Source of the DNA: Actinoplanes sp. M2I2
GTDB lineage: Bacteria; Actinomycetota; Actinomycetes; Mycobacteriales; Micromonosporaceae
Assembly (NCBI RefSeq): GCF_023544445.1
Contig: NZ_JALPVJ010000011.1
Location: 245,734-309,733 of the forward strand
Direction: 5' to 3'
Length of the DNA: 64,000 nt
A program made the translations under genes and the position numbers. This document shows positions 13,030-21,338 of this stretch, in pieces (the stretch's first letter is position 1; each line of letters begins with the position of its first letter). The notes beneath the pieces are model-generated. The model saw only the letters and a program-made list of their open reading frames with translations. It searched no databases and was not told the DNA's origin.

Positions 13030-13694
13030 CGCGCATCCTCGTCGTCGACGACGACCCGCAGATCCTGCGCGCGCTGCGGATCAACCTGCGCGCCCGCCGG
13101 TACGAGGTGGACGTGGCCGCCGACGGCGCGAGCGCGCTCAAGGCGGCCGCCGCCCACTCCCCCGACCTGGTCGTGCTCGACCTGGGACTGCCCGACCTGG
13201 ACGGCACCGAGGTCATCCGGGGCCTGCGCGGCTGGACCACCGTGCCGATCATCGTGCTGTCCGGGCGGGCCGAGGGCGGTGACAAGGTGGCCGCGCTCGA
13301 CGCCGGCGCCGACGACTACGTGACCAAGCCGTTCGGCGTGGACGAGCTGCTCGCCCGCATCCGCGCGGTGACCCGCCGGGCGCAGTCCTCGGACACGCCG
13401 CCCGGCCCGATCACCCTCGGGCAGCACACGATCGACCTGGCCGGCCACACGATCACCCCGGAGCAGCGGCTCACCCCGACCGAGTGGCAGCTGCTGGAAC
13501 GGCTGCTGCGCAACCCCGGCAAACTGATCACCCAGCGCAGCCTGCTGCACGACGTGTGGGGTCCGCAGTACGACACCGAGACCAACTACCTGCGCCAGTA
13601 CATGGCCCGCCTGCGCCGCAAGCTCGAGGACGACCCCACCCGGCCGAGGCACCTGATCACCGAACCGGGAATGGGTTACCGCTTCCAGCCCTGA
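13026..13694 (+). CDS. kdpE: KdpE-family response regulator (OmpR class)
   Basis: 222 residues. In the receiver domain, acidic residues are D8 and D9, the phospho-acceptor is D52 in VVLDLGLPDLDG, and the lysine is K101 in DDYVTKPFG. A winged helix follows (TPTEWQLLERLLRNPGKLIT; NYLRQYMARLRRKLEDDP; EPGMGYRF), which is the KdpE type. The GTG overlaps the kinase stop by 4 nt. Its target operon is not visible here. It may control potassium uptake genes elsewhere or its own operon. Confidence 0.92.
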
Positions 13695-13742
13695 CCCCCG
13701 GCCGGCTGGGCAGGCCCGGCCGGCCTGGTATAGACAGAGGCC

Positions 13743-14414
13743 ATGACTACCTTCGTTCTCGTCCCGGGGGCCTGGCACGGCGGCTGGTGGTACGAGCCGC
13801 TCGCCACCGAACTTCAGAAGCGGGGCCACCGCGCCCACGCCGTCACGCTGGCCGGGCTGTGGCCCGACGACGATCTCACCCGCCGCCCGGTCAACCTGAC
13901 GACCCACGTCGAGCAGCTCGACACCCTGGTCGAGGACCTGACCGCCGGCAGCGACCCGGTCGTGCTGGTCGGTCACAGCTACGGCGGCCCGGTGATCAAC
14001 GCCGCGGCCGACCGGGCCCCGGCGCGGGTGAGCGCGCTGGTGCACCTCGACAGCGACATCCTCGAGGACGGCGAGTCGTGCTGGGACGTCACCACCGAGG
14101 AGAACCGGAAGTACTTCCTCGACTCGGTCGGCGCGGACGGGCTCGGGCTCGCGCCGATGCCGTTCTTCGCCGACCGGGCCCGGCCCCACCCGTTCGCCAC
14201 GCTGCTCGAGAAGACCCGGCTGACCGGCGCGTGGAAGTCGGTGCCGGTGAAGCGCTACGCCGCCGCGCTCGAGACGCCCGGCGGGCTGCAGGCGCCGGTG
14301 GCCATGGAGCGGGTGCGCGACGATCCGGCGTGGCAGTACGTCGAGTGGCCGACGACCCACAACGTCCTGCGCGACGGCCCCGAGCGCGTGCTCGGCCTGC
14401 TGCACGACCTGTGA
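13743..14414 (+). CDS. Alpha/beta hydrolase
   Basis: 223 residues of the alpha/beta fold, esterase/lipase-like subgroup. The oxyanion strand FVLVPGAWHGGWWYEPL, the nucleophile elbow LVGHSYGGPVI (Ser in GHSYG) and the terminal catalytic His in WPTTHNVLRDGPERV are visible. The substrate is unknown; relatives act on small esters or are hydroxynitrile lyase/salicylate-esterase-like. TATAGA lies 8 nt before the ATG, so it probably has its own promoter after the KdpE gene. Confidence 0.88.
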   Translation: MTTFVLVPGAWHGGWWYEPLATELQKRGHRAHAVTLAGLWPDDDLTRRPVNLTTHVEQLDTLVEDLTAGSDPVVLVGHSYGGPVINAAADRAPARVSALVHLDSDILEDGESCWDVTTEENRKYFLDSVGADGLGLAPMPFFADRARPHPFATLLEKTRLTGAWKSVPVKRYAAALETPGGLQAPVAMERVRDDPAWQYVEWPTTHNVLRDGPERVLGLLHDL

Positions 14415-14533
14415 CCGGCGGCGCCAACCACCGACCGGCAGGTCGGCAGCGGCGGTCGCCCCCATGATGCGCCACCTCGAGGCCGAGCTGGCCGTACCTG
14501 ACCCCGGCTGCCGGGTGCCGCTCTTCATCCGGG

Positions 14534-15247
14534 TCATCGGCCAGTCCTCCGACGGGCCGAGCGGTGCGCCTGACCCCGGCTGTCCGGTGCTGATCCAGCC
14601 GGGGGTCGTGCTCGGTCGCCGGCGCCGTGGCCGACCTCGTCGCGCAGGACCACACCGACCGCGTACGGGGCGTCGTCGCCCTCGACCGGGTGGGGGCTGC
14701 GGATCTCGCCCGCGTGGCGCAGGCCGAGCCGCTCCATCACGGCCCGCGAGCGGACGTTGGACCGCACCGCGCACGAGACCACAGCGCGAACCCCGAGAAT
14801 CTCGAAGCCGTACGCCACCGCCGCCCGCCCCATCTCGGACGCGTAGCCGTGGCCCTGGAACGCGCCCCGCACCGCCCATCCGAGCTCGACCCAGTGCGCG
14901 TGCGCGACGTAGGGACGGCGGCTGGGATGCGCGGCCCGGACCCACGGCTCGCCGGGCAGGAACGCGTAGAGCTGACCCCAGTCGTCGTCGACCGGCGTCC
15001 GGGACAGGCCCCCACGCCCGACGACCTCGCCGCTGCGCCGGTCGTACGCGAGCCACTTGTGCACGCCGTGGAGCTGCCACGACTCGCCCAGGGCCGCCGC
15101 CGTCCGCTCCACCTGCTCGTGGGTGGGCCGCACTGTCCCGTAGGACGGCCACACCGCGTCGTCGCCCAGAACCAGCGCCAGATCGCGAGCGTTGCCCGGC
15201 CCGGCCGGCTCGAGCCGCAGCCGAGCCGTGAGCCGCTCACCCTTCAT
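14534..15247 (-). CDS. GNAT family N-acetyltransferase
   Basis: 237 residues from the ATG at 15247. The RimJ/RimL-like GNAT pattern is clear: LTARLRLEPAG, then VELGWAVRGAFQGHGYASEM (the acetyl-CoA loop) followed by AVAYGFEILG and SNVRSRAVMERLGLRHAGE. The substrate is unknown. The last about 30 residues are Arg/Pro-rich and unlike the family; they are encoded by a stretch with imperfect CCTGACCCCGGCTG repeats, so the C-terminus has probably been extended by sequence change. An upstream in-frame extension to 15418 is not needed. Confidence 0.8.
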   Translation of the reverse strand: MKGERLTARLRLEPAGPGNARDLALVLGDDAVWPSYGTVRPTHEQVERTAAALGESWQLHGVHKWLAYDRRSGEVVGRGGLSRTPVDDDWGQLYAFLPGEPWVRAAHPSRRPYVAHAHWVELGWAVRGAFQGHGYASEMGRAAVAYGFEILGVRAVVSCAVRSNVRSRAVMERLGLRHAGEIRSPHPVEGDDAPYAVGVVLRDEVGHGAGDRARPPAGSAPDSRGQAHRSARRRTGR

Positions 15248-15562
15248 CGCCCGGCCGCCCAAGCCCGGACCCGAGGTCTCGCCCGCAGACGTGGAGGGCC
15301 CGGCCGGACAGCCGGCGTCGCCGGCCCCGCACACGTACCTGAAGGCCCGGCCGGCAGGCGCAACCCGGCGTTGCCGACCCGCCCGTGTTCGTAGCCGAGG
15401 CGACCGGCGCAACCGCACGTCACCGGCTGATCCGCGTCCTCGGATCGGTCGGGCGGCCGCAGCCCGGCATCGCCGGTCGGCCCGCGGGCACGGAGGTGGC
15501 CGGCCCGATCGACAAGGATCATGCCAGCCATCCTCCCGCGCGGGTACGACAGAACCGGGGCG
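15248..15562. other. Intergenic region, no gene seen
   Basis: Very GC-rich stretch between two minus-strand genes, with loosely repeated GGCCCGGCCGG text and several short inverted repeats. It is the leader of the GNAT gene and the trailer of the MATE gene. No coding signal stands out. Confidence 0.5.
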
Positions 15563-17002
15563 TCAGGCCTCCGCCGCCACCAGCACCTCTTCGGCGCGCT
15601 CGGGGCTGCCCTCGGCCAGACCGCGGTCGATCGAGCGGCGGGCCGCGAGCCACAGGCCCACCCCGACCAGGAAGACCAGGCCCTCGGTGACCGTCAGCGC
15701 CCAGATGATGCCGGTCAGGCCGAACAACGCGTTGCCGGCCAGCACGATCGGGACGAAGAGGATGCCCTGCGCCATCGACATCACGATCGCCGGGGTGGCC
15801 CGGCCGGCCGCCTGGAACAGCGAGGTGATCAGGCCGGCGAAGCCGTTCGCGACCGTGGCGACGAGCTGGGCGACCAGGATGGTCACGCCGATGGTGAGCA
15901 CGGACGGGTCCGCCGAGAACGCCGAGAGCACCTGCTCGCGGAAGAGGAAGACCGCCCCGCCGAGGACGAGCAGGACGCCGCCGACGGTGATCGCCGACGC
16001 CCGCAGCGCCGAGTGGAGCCGGTCGCGGTCCCCCTTGCCGTACGCGTAGGCCAGCAGCGGCAGCACGCCGAGCGTCACTCCCATGATCAGGAACTCGGGC
16101 ACCTGGGCGATGCGGACCGCGACCCCCATGGCGGCGAGCGGGCCGTCGCCGTAGGCGGCCGCGAGATTGTTCAGCACCAGCACCGTGACGATCATGAACG
16201 CGGACTGGAGCAGCTCGCCGACGCCGACCCCGAAGACCGGCTTGACCACGGCCGGGCGCAGGGTGAACCAGCGCGGGGCGAGGCTGATCTGCTCGCTGCG
16301 GCGCAGCCGGTGGGCGAAGTAGGCGACGGTCACGAGGTTGGCCAGCCCGGTGCCGAGCGCCGCCCCGGCCACACCCCAGTGGAAGACGAGGATGAAGACG
16401 ACATCGAACACCACGTTGGCCACGGCCGAGAGGATGAGCCCGGTCATCGCCTGCCGGGCGGCACCCTCGGCGCGGACGATCTGCTCGAGGCAGAACGCGG
16501 CCGCGAGCACCGGCACGAAGGCCAGCATCACGGCGACGTACTCGCGGGTGGCCGGCACCGCGGCGGTGTCCGCGCCGAGCAGCGTCACCAGCGGGTGCAG
16601 CAGGAGCAACCCGGCCCCGCCGACCACGGCGCCGGCGATCACCGAGCCCCAGACGGCGAACGACGAGACGTGCTTGATCTCGCCGGCCTGCGCGGGGTCG
16701 TTCTCGGCCGCCCCGAGCAGGCGCGAGATGAGCGCGCCGCCGCCCACCCCGAACACGCCGCCGATGGCCATGACCAGGCCCAGCAGCGGCGTACCGAAGG
16801 TGATCGCGGCCAGCAGCGCGGTGTCGTGCTGTGAGCCGATGAAGCCGGCGTTGGTGACGTTGTAGACGGCGCTGACGATCATCGCGGCGGCCATCGGCAC
16901 GCACAGGTGCACGAGGGCGCGGACGATCGGCGCGGTGGAGAGGTACCAGCGGTTGGTGCCGACGACGCCAGCTCCGGCGGGTTCGTGGGTGACAGCGGTC
17001 AT
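15563..17002 (-). CDS. MATE family efflux transporter
   Basis: 479 residues with about twelve hydrophobic segments in two similar halves. The first half contains VHLCVPMAAAMIVSAVYNVT and GGGALISRLLGAAENDPAQA, the second GVGVGELLQSAFMIVTVLVL and GLITSLFQAAGRATPAIVMS. This is the DinF/NorM-like multidrug/Na+ antiport fold in the inner membrane. An AGAGG precedes the ATG. The MarR gene lies upstream on the same strand, separated by 250 bp of repeats. That arrangement suggests a drug-inducible repressor-pump operon. Confidence 0.93.
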   Translation of the reverse strand: MTAVTHEPAGAGVVGTNRWYLSTAPIVRALVHLCVPMAAAMIVSAVYNVTNAGFIGSQHDTALLAAITFGTPLLGLVMAIGGVFGVGGGALISRLLGAAENDPAQAGEIKHVSSFAVWGSVIAGAVVGGAGLLLLHPLVTLLGADTAAVPATREYVAVMLAFVPVLAAAFCLEQIVRAEGAARQAMTGLILSAVANVVFDVVFILVFHWGVAGAALGTGLANLVTVAYFAHRLRRSEQISLAPRWFTLRPAVVKPVFGVGVGELLQSAFMIVTVLVLNNLAAAYGDGPLAAMGVAVRIAQVPEFLIMGVTLGVLPLLAYAYGKGDRDRLHSALRASAITVGGVLLVLGGAVFLFREQVLSAFSADPSVLTIGVTILVAQLVATVANGFAGLITSLFQAAGRATPAIVMSMAQGILFVPIVLAGNALFGLTGIIWALTVTEGLVFLVGVGLWLAARRSIDRGLAEGSPERAEEVLVAAEA

Positions 17003-17043
17003 GACAGCCTCTTTCGGCAGGTCCGGGGCAGAGCGGATCGCGC

Positions 17044-17240
17044 GGCGGCGGGGCCGGCGCGGCGGTGTTCCGGGCAGGGCGGATCGCGGCGGCGGGGCCG
17101 GCGCGGCGGTGTTCCGGGCAGGATTCAGCGTCCGGCGGCGAGGCCGGCGCGGTGGCGATGCGGGGGTCCGGCGGCGGCGGAATGCCGGCGCGGTGGCGAT
17201 CGAGCAGCGTTCAGCGGGCGGCGGCGGGACGCCGGCGCCC
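17044..17240 (-). repeat. Degenerate GC-rich minisatellite between marR-type gene and MATE gene
   Basis: A unit of about 45 bp containing GGGGCCGGCGCGGCGGTGTT occurs twice almost unchanged (17044-17079 and 17089-17122). Two or three decayed copies with GGCCGGCGCGGTGGCGAT follow. It lies inside the probable operon and may form strong mRNA structure. Confidence 0.7.
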
Positions 17241-17254
17241 GGTGGACCGGGGGG

Positions 17255-17695
17255 TCAGTCGCGGGTGGGTTGCGGCAGTTCTGCCGTGATCTTGGCCAAG
17301 AGGGTGTGCAGGGTCGCCCGCTCCTGCTCGTCGAGCGGCGCCAGGATCGTCTCGTCGGCGGCGGCCATCGCGGTGTCGAAGCCGGCGATGAGCTCCTGGC
17401 CGGCCGGCGTCGCGAAGACCTGTTTGACGCGCTCGTTGCCGGGCTCGGACCGGCGCTCGACCAGTCCGCGGCGCTCGAGACCCTGCAGCAGGCTCGACAC
17501 GCTGGCCGCGCTCGTGCGGGTCATCCGGGCGATGTCCCGCTGGATGGCGCCGGGCTGCCGCGTCAGGTAGCCCAGCACGAAGGCCTGCTCGTGGCTGAGC
17601 TCGCGGGCCCGGATCCAGTCCTCACCGGCTCGGCGCTGAGCCCAGCCGATCCAGCGGACCAGTTCGAGCGAGGTGGTGAGCCGGGGTGCGTCCAT
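17255..17695 (-). CDS. MarR family transcriptional regulator
   Basis: 146 residues. The winged helix is visible: LSHEQAFVLGYLTRQPGAIQ, RDIARMTRTSAASVSSLLQG (recognition helix) and LERRGLVERRSEPGNER (wing). It ends in a helix for dimerisation. The ATG at 17695 is chosen by family length; the longer open frame upstream overlaps the TIR gene and is not expected. It lies upstream of the MATE pump on the same strand. A palindromic CTAAC/GTTAG region directly before its start suggests autoregulation. Confidence 0.92.
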   Translation of the reverse strand: MDAPRLTTSLELVRWIGWAQRRAGEDWIRARELSHEQAFVLGYLTRQPGAIQRDIARMTRTSAASVSSLLQGLERRGLVERRSEPGNERVKQVFATPAGQELIAGFDTAMAAADETILAPLDEQERATLHTLLAKITAELPQPTRD

Positions 17696-17702
17696 AATCA
17701 AA

Positions 17703-17742
17703 ACTCTAACTGTTAGGGCTCTAACCGTCAAGGCTCTAACGT
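17703..17742 (-). promoter_or_regulatory. Probable MarR operator (CTAAC/GTTAG inverted repeats)
   Basis: Just before the marR-type start are CTCTAACTGTTAG and GTTAGGGCTCTAAC, two overlapping palindromes, then a third CTCTAAC. Spacing of half-sites is about 11-16 bp, as usual for MarR dimers. The region overlaps the 3' end of the TIR gene (stop at 17728), so the promoter lies inside coding sequence. Confidence 0.6.
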
Positions 17743-18870
17743 TCGCCGCTCCGGAGCATTCCGGCGGTACGCGGCGCACGCCTGGTCGACGAGCGCCGGC
17801 GCCCGCTCGACGAGGCGGTCGGCGTCGCGCAGCAGGGTGATGCGGCCCCGGGCGATCCCGGCGGTCACCAGGGTGTCGGCCACCGTGGCGTGCAGGGTGG
17901 CGCCGCGCGCGGCGTACTCGGGATCGGACCGGTCGGCGAGCAGCAGCACGCTCGCCCACTCGGGGATGCGCCCGGTCAGCGCGGAGAGCCGTTCGAGCCC
18001 GTCGGGAGTGGCCGCCGCCCACGGGTCGATCAGCACCAGGGCGGCCCCCTGACCCAGCGCGAACATGTCGGCCGGGCGGTCCACGACGCGGACCGGCTGC
18101 CCGAGCCGGTCGGCCACGTCGGCCACGTACGCGGCCACCGGGAAGCGGCGCAGGTCACGGTACGGGGACCAGGCGCGCGCGGCCGGCCCGTACGAGGCGG
18201 CCGACCGGCCCGGCGGCAGGTCGAGGCGGGTGGGGGCGAGCACGGCCACCGTGAAGACGATCGCGCCGGCCGCAGCCGGTCCGGCGCTGACGTCGTCGAT
18301 CGCCGCCGCCAGCGGCGCCGGGCGCGGGGCGTCGGCGGCCAGGGTGACGATCCGGTACGCGAGGCGGCGCACCAGGGTGCGGTACTGCCGGCGGTAGAGG
18401 CTGAGCCGCGACATCGCCTGCAGCCCCTCCTCGGCGTACTCGGGAATCCCGGCGCCGAGCCGCAACGCGGCGACCCGCTCGCTGTCGTGCTCCCCGGGCG
18501 GCCAGGGCACCCAGTGCACCGGCAGCAGGAAGCGCTCACCCATCGCCGGGTCGGCGTAGCGGCTGACGAACGAGGCCCGCTCGCGCAGCGGCCACGACTT
18601 GTTGAAGTAGCCCGGCGCGTAGAGCGCGACGAACACGTCGGTGCCGCTCAGCGCGCCGGCCAGGGCGGCCTTCCGGTCGGCCAGGGGGCGCACCAGGCCG
18701 TCGTGGTGGCCGACCGGGACGCGGCGGTCGGCGCCGGCCAGCCGGGCCACCTCGGCCGACAACGCGGTGAACAACTGCCCCGGCCAGTGGTCGGCGCCGG
18801 GCCGGTCGTCGGCGCGCAGCCGCACCGAGTGGCCGTGGCTGAGGTGGAAGTAGTACCGCGGCTGCCTCAT
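17728..18870 (-). CDS. TIR-like protein of the FxsC type (larger of a tandem pair)
   Basis: 380 residues. The N-terminal part (about 1-190) reads as a TIR-like domain: RYYFHLSHGH at 5-14, GTDVFVALYAPGYF as strand D, and NKSWPLRERASF, in which the W-x-x-R-E glutamate (about E97) sits where the catalytic Glu of TIR NADases lies. The C-terminal half (about 200-375: GAIVFTVAVLAPTR, RPADMFALGQGAALVLIDPW, VLLLADRSDPEYAARG) resembles the FxsC C-terminal domain. FxsC proteins usually sit beside the FxsB radical SAM enzyme and FxSxx-COOH peptides, but neither is visible here. It starts within the stop of the second TIR gene (ATGA overlap). NADase or scaffold function is inference. Confidence 0.75.
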   Translation of the reverse strand: MRQPRYYFHLSHGHSVRLRADDRPGADHWPGQLFTALSAEVARLAGADRRVPVGHHDGLVRPLADRKAALAGALSGTDVFVALYAPGYFNKSWPLRERASFVSRYADPAMGERFLLPVHWVPWPPGEHDSERVAALRLGAGIPEYAEEGLQAMSRLSLYRRQYRTLVRRLAYRIVTLAADAPRPAPLAAAIDDVSAGPAAAGAIVFTVAVLAPTRLDLPPGRSAASYGPAARAWSPYRDLRRFPVAAYVADVADRLGQPVRVVDRPADMFALGQGAALVLIDPWAAATPDGLERLSALTGRIPEWASVLLLADRSDPEYAARGATLHATVADTLVTAGIARGRITLLRDADRLVERAPALVDQACAAYRRNAPERRTLEP

Positions 18871-19595
18871 CGGCCACCCCGTTCGAAGGTGGTGCGCAGG
18901 CCGGCCGGGCCGGGCAGATGCAACGGTTCGACCCGGTGGTGCCGGCGGATGCGCTCGACGTGCTGGGCGATCCGCCAGACGACGGCCTGGTAGATCGGCT
19001 CCTTGCCGGTGCGCAGCAGGCCGAGCAGGCCCTCGGCCCGGTAGTCGGCACGGAAGTCGTCACGCAGCCGGCCCGGCACGAACAGGGGGACATCGGCGAC
19101 CGCCGGGGGCAGCGGGCCGGCCGGCGGCGCCCACAGCACCGGCACGATCGCGCTCGCGTCGTGACCCGTGGGTTCCGCCCGGCCCGGCCGGGGAACCACC
19201 CGCCTCCGCGAGAACAGATCCCATTCCCGCGCGCACCACGCGCTGCCCGCCAGGTACGGCCCGGAGAGCAGGCTGACGAAGACCTGGCAGGTGCCGGCCG
19301 CGTGCAGAAGGCGTTTCTCCCACAGCTCGCCGCCGCGGACCACGTCGAGGAAGCCCGGATGCCGCCCGGGCAGCGAGCCGATCAGGTTGTCGACGTCCTC
19401 GGTGAGGTCGTCGAAGAAGCGCCGGACGAACCGGTTGGCCTCGCGCGGCGGACCCGCGCCGGACGCCGGCGGGTCGGGTCGCCAGTAGCTCACGAAGAAG
19501 ACCGGGGCCGCCGGGTCGTCCGGCTCGGCCGCCTCCGCCACGCTCACGTCCTGTGCCACCAGACGCTCAGTCAACCACGGGAGCGCACCCTCCAT
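18867..19595 (-). CDS. TIR-like protein of the FxsC type (smaller, upstream partner)
   Basis: 242 residues. APVFFVSYWRPD (30-41) is TIR strand A. RFVRRFFDDLTEDVDNLIG and CQVFVSLLSGPYLAGSAWCA with REW following give the S-x-W-C-x-x-E pattern (E124), the position of the catalytic Glu in NAD-cleaving TIR domains. The rest of the protein is the FxsC-style TIR extension, including AIVPVLWAPPAGPLPP and GLLGLLRTGKEPIYQAVVWR. It overlaps the downstream larger TIR gene by 4 nt, so the two proteins are surely made together. No membrane segment or DNA-binding motif is seen. The exact start is uncertain; the ATG at 19595 was used. Confidence 0.75.
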   Translation of the reverse strand: MEGALPWLTERLVAQDVSVAEAAEPDDPAAPVFFVSYWRPDPPASGAGPPREANRFVRRFFDDLTEDVDNLIGSLPGRHPGFLDVVRGGELWEKRLLHAAGTCQVFVSLLSGPYLAGSAWCAREWDLFSRRRVVPRPGRAEPTGHDASAIVPVLWAPPAGPLPPAVADVPLFVPGRLRDDFRADYRAEGLLGLLRTGKEPIYQAVVWRIAQHVERIRRHHRVEPLHLPGPAGLRTTFERGGR

Positions 19596-19622
19596 CCAGG
19601 ACGGTGCCGACCCGGCCGCCGG

Positions 19623-19832
19623 TCAGTGGCGGGTGGGGCCGAGCACGCGGTAGACCGTCGTCTGCTCCAGGACCCGCGGCTCCTCGACGTCGCCGTCGCA
19701 GAGCAGGGCCACCGGCTGGCGCGGCAGACCGGAGATCTTGTCGGGCATCCAGCCGACGACCAGCCAGACCTTGTCGTCGGCGGGACGGGCCCCCGGCTCG
19801 CGCAGATAGAGCGGAAAGTGCTGCGGAATCAC
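19623..19832 (-). CDS. Small protein of unknown function in the TIR locus
   Basis: 69 residues: MIPQHFPLYLREPGARPADD, then KVWLVVGWMPDKISGLPRQP and a C-terminal ARVLEQ-like segment ending RVLGPTRH. The GTG start lies 6 nt after TAGCGT inside the end of the transglutaminase-like gene, so it probably has a leaderless promoter of its own. No family recognised. It sits between the transglutaminase-like gene and the TIR pair, 27 bases before the TIR start, and could be expressed with the TIR genes. Confidence 0.6.
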   Translation of the reverse strand: MIPQHFPLYLREPGARPADDKVWLVVGWMPDKISGLPRQPVALLCDGDVEEPRVLEQTTVYRVLGPTRH

Positions 19833-19838
19833 AACCTG

Positions 19839-19844
19839 ACGCTA
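19839..19844 (-). promoter_or_regulatory. -10 box for a leaderless start at 19832
   Basis: TAGCGT on the minus strand, 6 nt before the GTG. It may drive the small gene and the TIR pair together. Confidence 0.45.
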
Positions 19845-20618
19845 CAGCTTCTCCCTGGTGCCGCGGCGCGTGTTGAGCACTTCGGCCGGCACGGTGACGG
19901 GCCCGTCGCCGGCCGCGAGCCGGTCGATCAGGGCCACGTCGACGGCGTCGTCCGGCCCGGGCATCGGCGCCCAGGCGTCCCACGGCAGAGCCTCGACGCC
20001 GGCCAGCGCGGCCCGGTCGAGGATCACCGAGCGGGCCACGAACCACTCCCCCTTCATCTCGGGCGCACCGCTGAAACCGAAGGAGTCCGGGTCGGTCGTT
20101 CCGGAGCGGACCTGGCGCCACGCGTCCGGACCGGTCAGGAAACGGGCGGCCGGAAGGTCGAGCGGGTCGAAGGCGAGCCCCAGGGCGTCGCGCTGCAACG
20201 CGTCGATCTGCGGGTCGGCCAGCCGCCACCGGTCGCCGTCACGCCACTGCACCACCCAGTGATCCTCGTGGAAGCCGGGCAGGAAGTAGTCGGCGAACCC
20301 GGCGCGGGCGCGGGCCTCGAAACCGTGCGCGCGCAGCATCGCGACCGTGACCACCGAGAAGCTGCGGCACATGGTGGCCACCCGGTCGGCCGGGTCGCGG
20401 GCCTCACCGAGCGGGCGCTCCCCGGCCGCGTCCAGCAGGTCCTCCGTACGCCGGAGGTGGGCGCTGCCGGGGTGGGCCACCGTCACCCCGTACCGACCGG
20501 CCCAGCCCTCGTGCAGGAACAGCCCCTGCACGGCGGAGACGATCGCGGCGAGGTCACCGGGCAGTCCGGCCACCGCACCCGCGTGGCGGCCGAGATCAGT
20601 CATCGTTGTCGATGTCAT
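19842..20618 (-). CDS. Transglutaminase-like superfamily protein
   Basis: 258 residues with the papain-like triad of the transglutaminase core in order: Cys in ATMCRSFSVVTVAMLRAHGF, His in GFHEDHWVVQWRDGDRW, and Asp in LADPQIDALQ. Bacterial members cleave or cross-link peptide-like bonds; the substrate here is unknown. It is cytoplasmic by sequence (no signal peptide). GGGAG about 9 nt before the ATG supports the start. It neighbours the small protein and the TIR genes, but their separate leaderless box means a shared role is not proven. Confidence 0.82.
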   Translation of the reverse strand: MTSTTMTDLGRHAGAVAGLPGDLAAIVSAVQGLFLHEGWAGRYGVTVAHPGSAHLRRTEDLLDAAGERPLGEARDPADRVATMCRSFSVVTVAMLRAHGFEARARAGFADYFLPGFHEDHWVVQWRDGDRWRLADPQIDALQRDALGLAFDPLDLPAARFLTGPDAWRQVRSGTTDPDSFGFSGAPEMKGEWFVARSVILDRAALAGVEALPWDAWAPMPGPDDAVDVALIDRLAAGDGPVTVPAEVLNTRRGTREKL

Positions 20619-20651
20619 GTCTTCAGGCTCCCGACTGACACCATGTGAGGG

Positions 20652-21260
20652 TCAAGCCCGGCGGCGGAGCTTCACGGTGTTGTCGGAGCGTTCGTGCGCC
20701 ACCCCGTCGATGATGTGCTCCCGCGGGTGGATCTCGGCGACGAGGACGTCCCAGCCCTCGTCGAGCTCGAGCCGCTCGATCACCTCGGCCGGCCCGGGCA
20801 GCTCGGGCGCGTTCTCGTGCTCGGCGCGGCGGACCGGGCCGGTGTCCAGGTGGCCCTCGATCAGCAGGATGCCGCCCGGCGCCACCGCGGCGGCCGCCCG
20901 GCGCAGGATGCCCTCCCGGTCGAACCGGCCCCAGAAATGCAGGAACTGGGCGCTGACCAGGTCGAACTCGCCCTCGGGGAAGTCGGTCAGCAGGTCGCGC
21001 TTCTGCCAGTCGACGGTCACCCCGGCTTCGCTCGCGTGCTTCTGAGCCCGGGCCAGGGCCACTCCCGAGATGTCCACGGCGGTGACCTGCCAGCCTCGCC
21101 GGGCCAGCCAGATCGCGTCGCCGCCCTCGCCGCAGCCCAGATCCAGGGCACGCCCGGCCGGCAGGTCGCCGACCTCCCGCACCAGCACGACGTTCGCGTC
21201 ACCGCTCCAGATGCGGTCGTTCTCGGAGTACCGGGCGTCCCACGCTTGTTCGTCGCTCAT
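20652..21260 (-). CDS. Class I SAM-dependent methyltransferase (TehB-like)
   Basis: 202 residues. The SAM-binding motif I is RALDLGCGEGGDAIWLARRG, followed by VTAVDISGVALARAQKHA, FDLVSAQFLHFW and VAPGGILLIEGHL. The N-terminus WDARYSENDRIWSGDAN is typical for small-molecule methyltransferases of the TehB/thiopurine type. CAGGCT lies 6 nt before the ATG (leaderless start). Substrate unknown. Confidence 0.9.
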   Translation of the reverse strand: MSDEQAWDARYSENDRIWSGDANVVLVREVGDLPAGRALDLGCGEGGDAIWLARRGWQVTAVDISGVALARAQKHASEAGVTVDWQKRDLLTDFPEGEFDLVSAQFLHFWGRFDREGILRRAAAAVAPGGILLIEGHLDTGPVRRAEHENAPELPGPAEVIERLELDEGWDVLVAEIHPREHIIDGVAHERSDNTVKLRRRA

Positions 21261-21338
21261 GGGACCAGCCTGGGGGACGGCGAGCCGCAGGCCAACGAAC
21301 CTTGCCAGGACAGCAAAACCGCGTTGCGGAGCTGGGCG

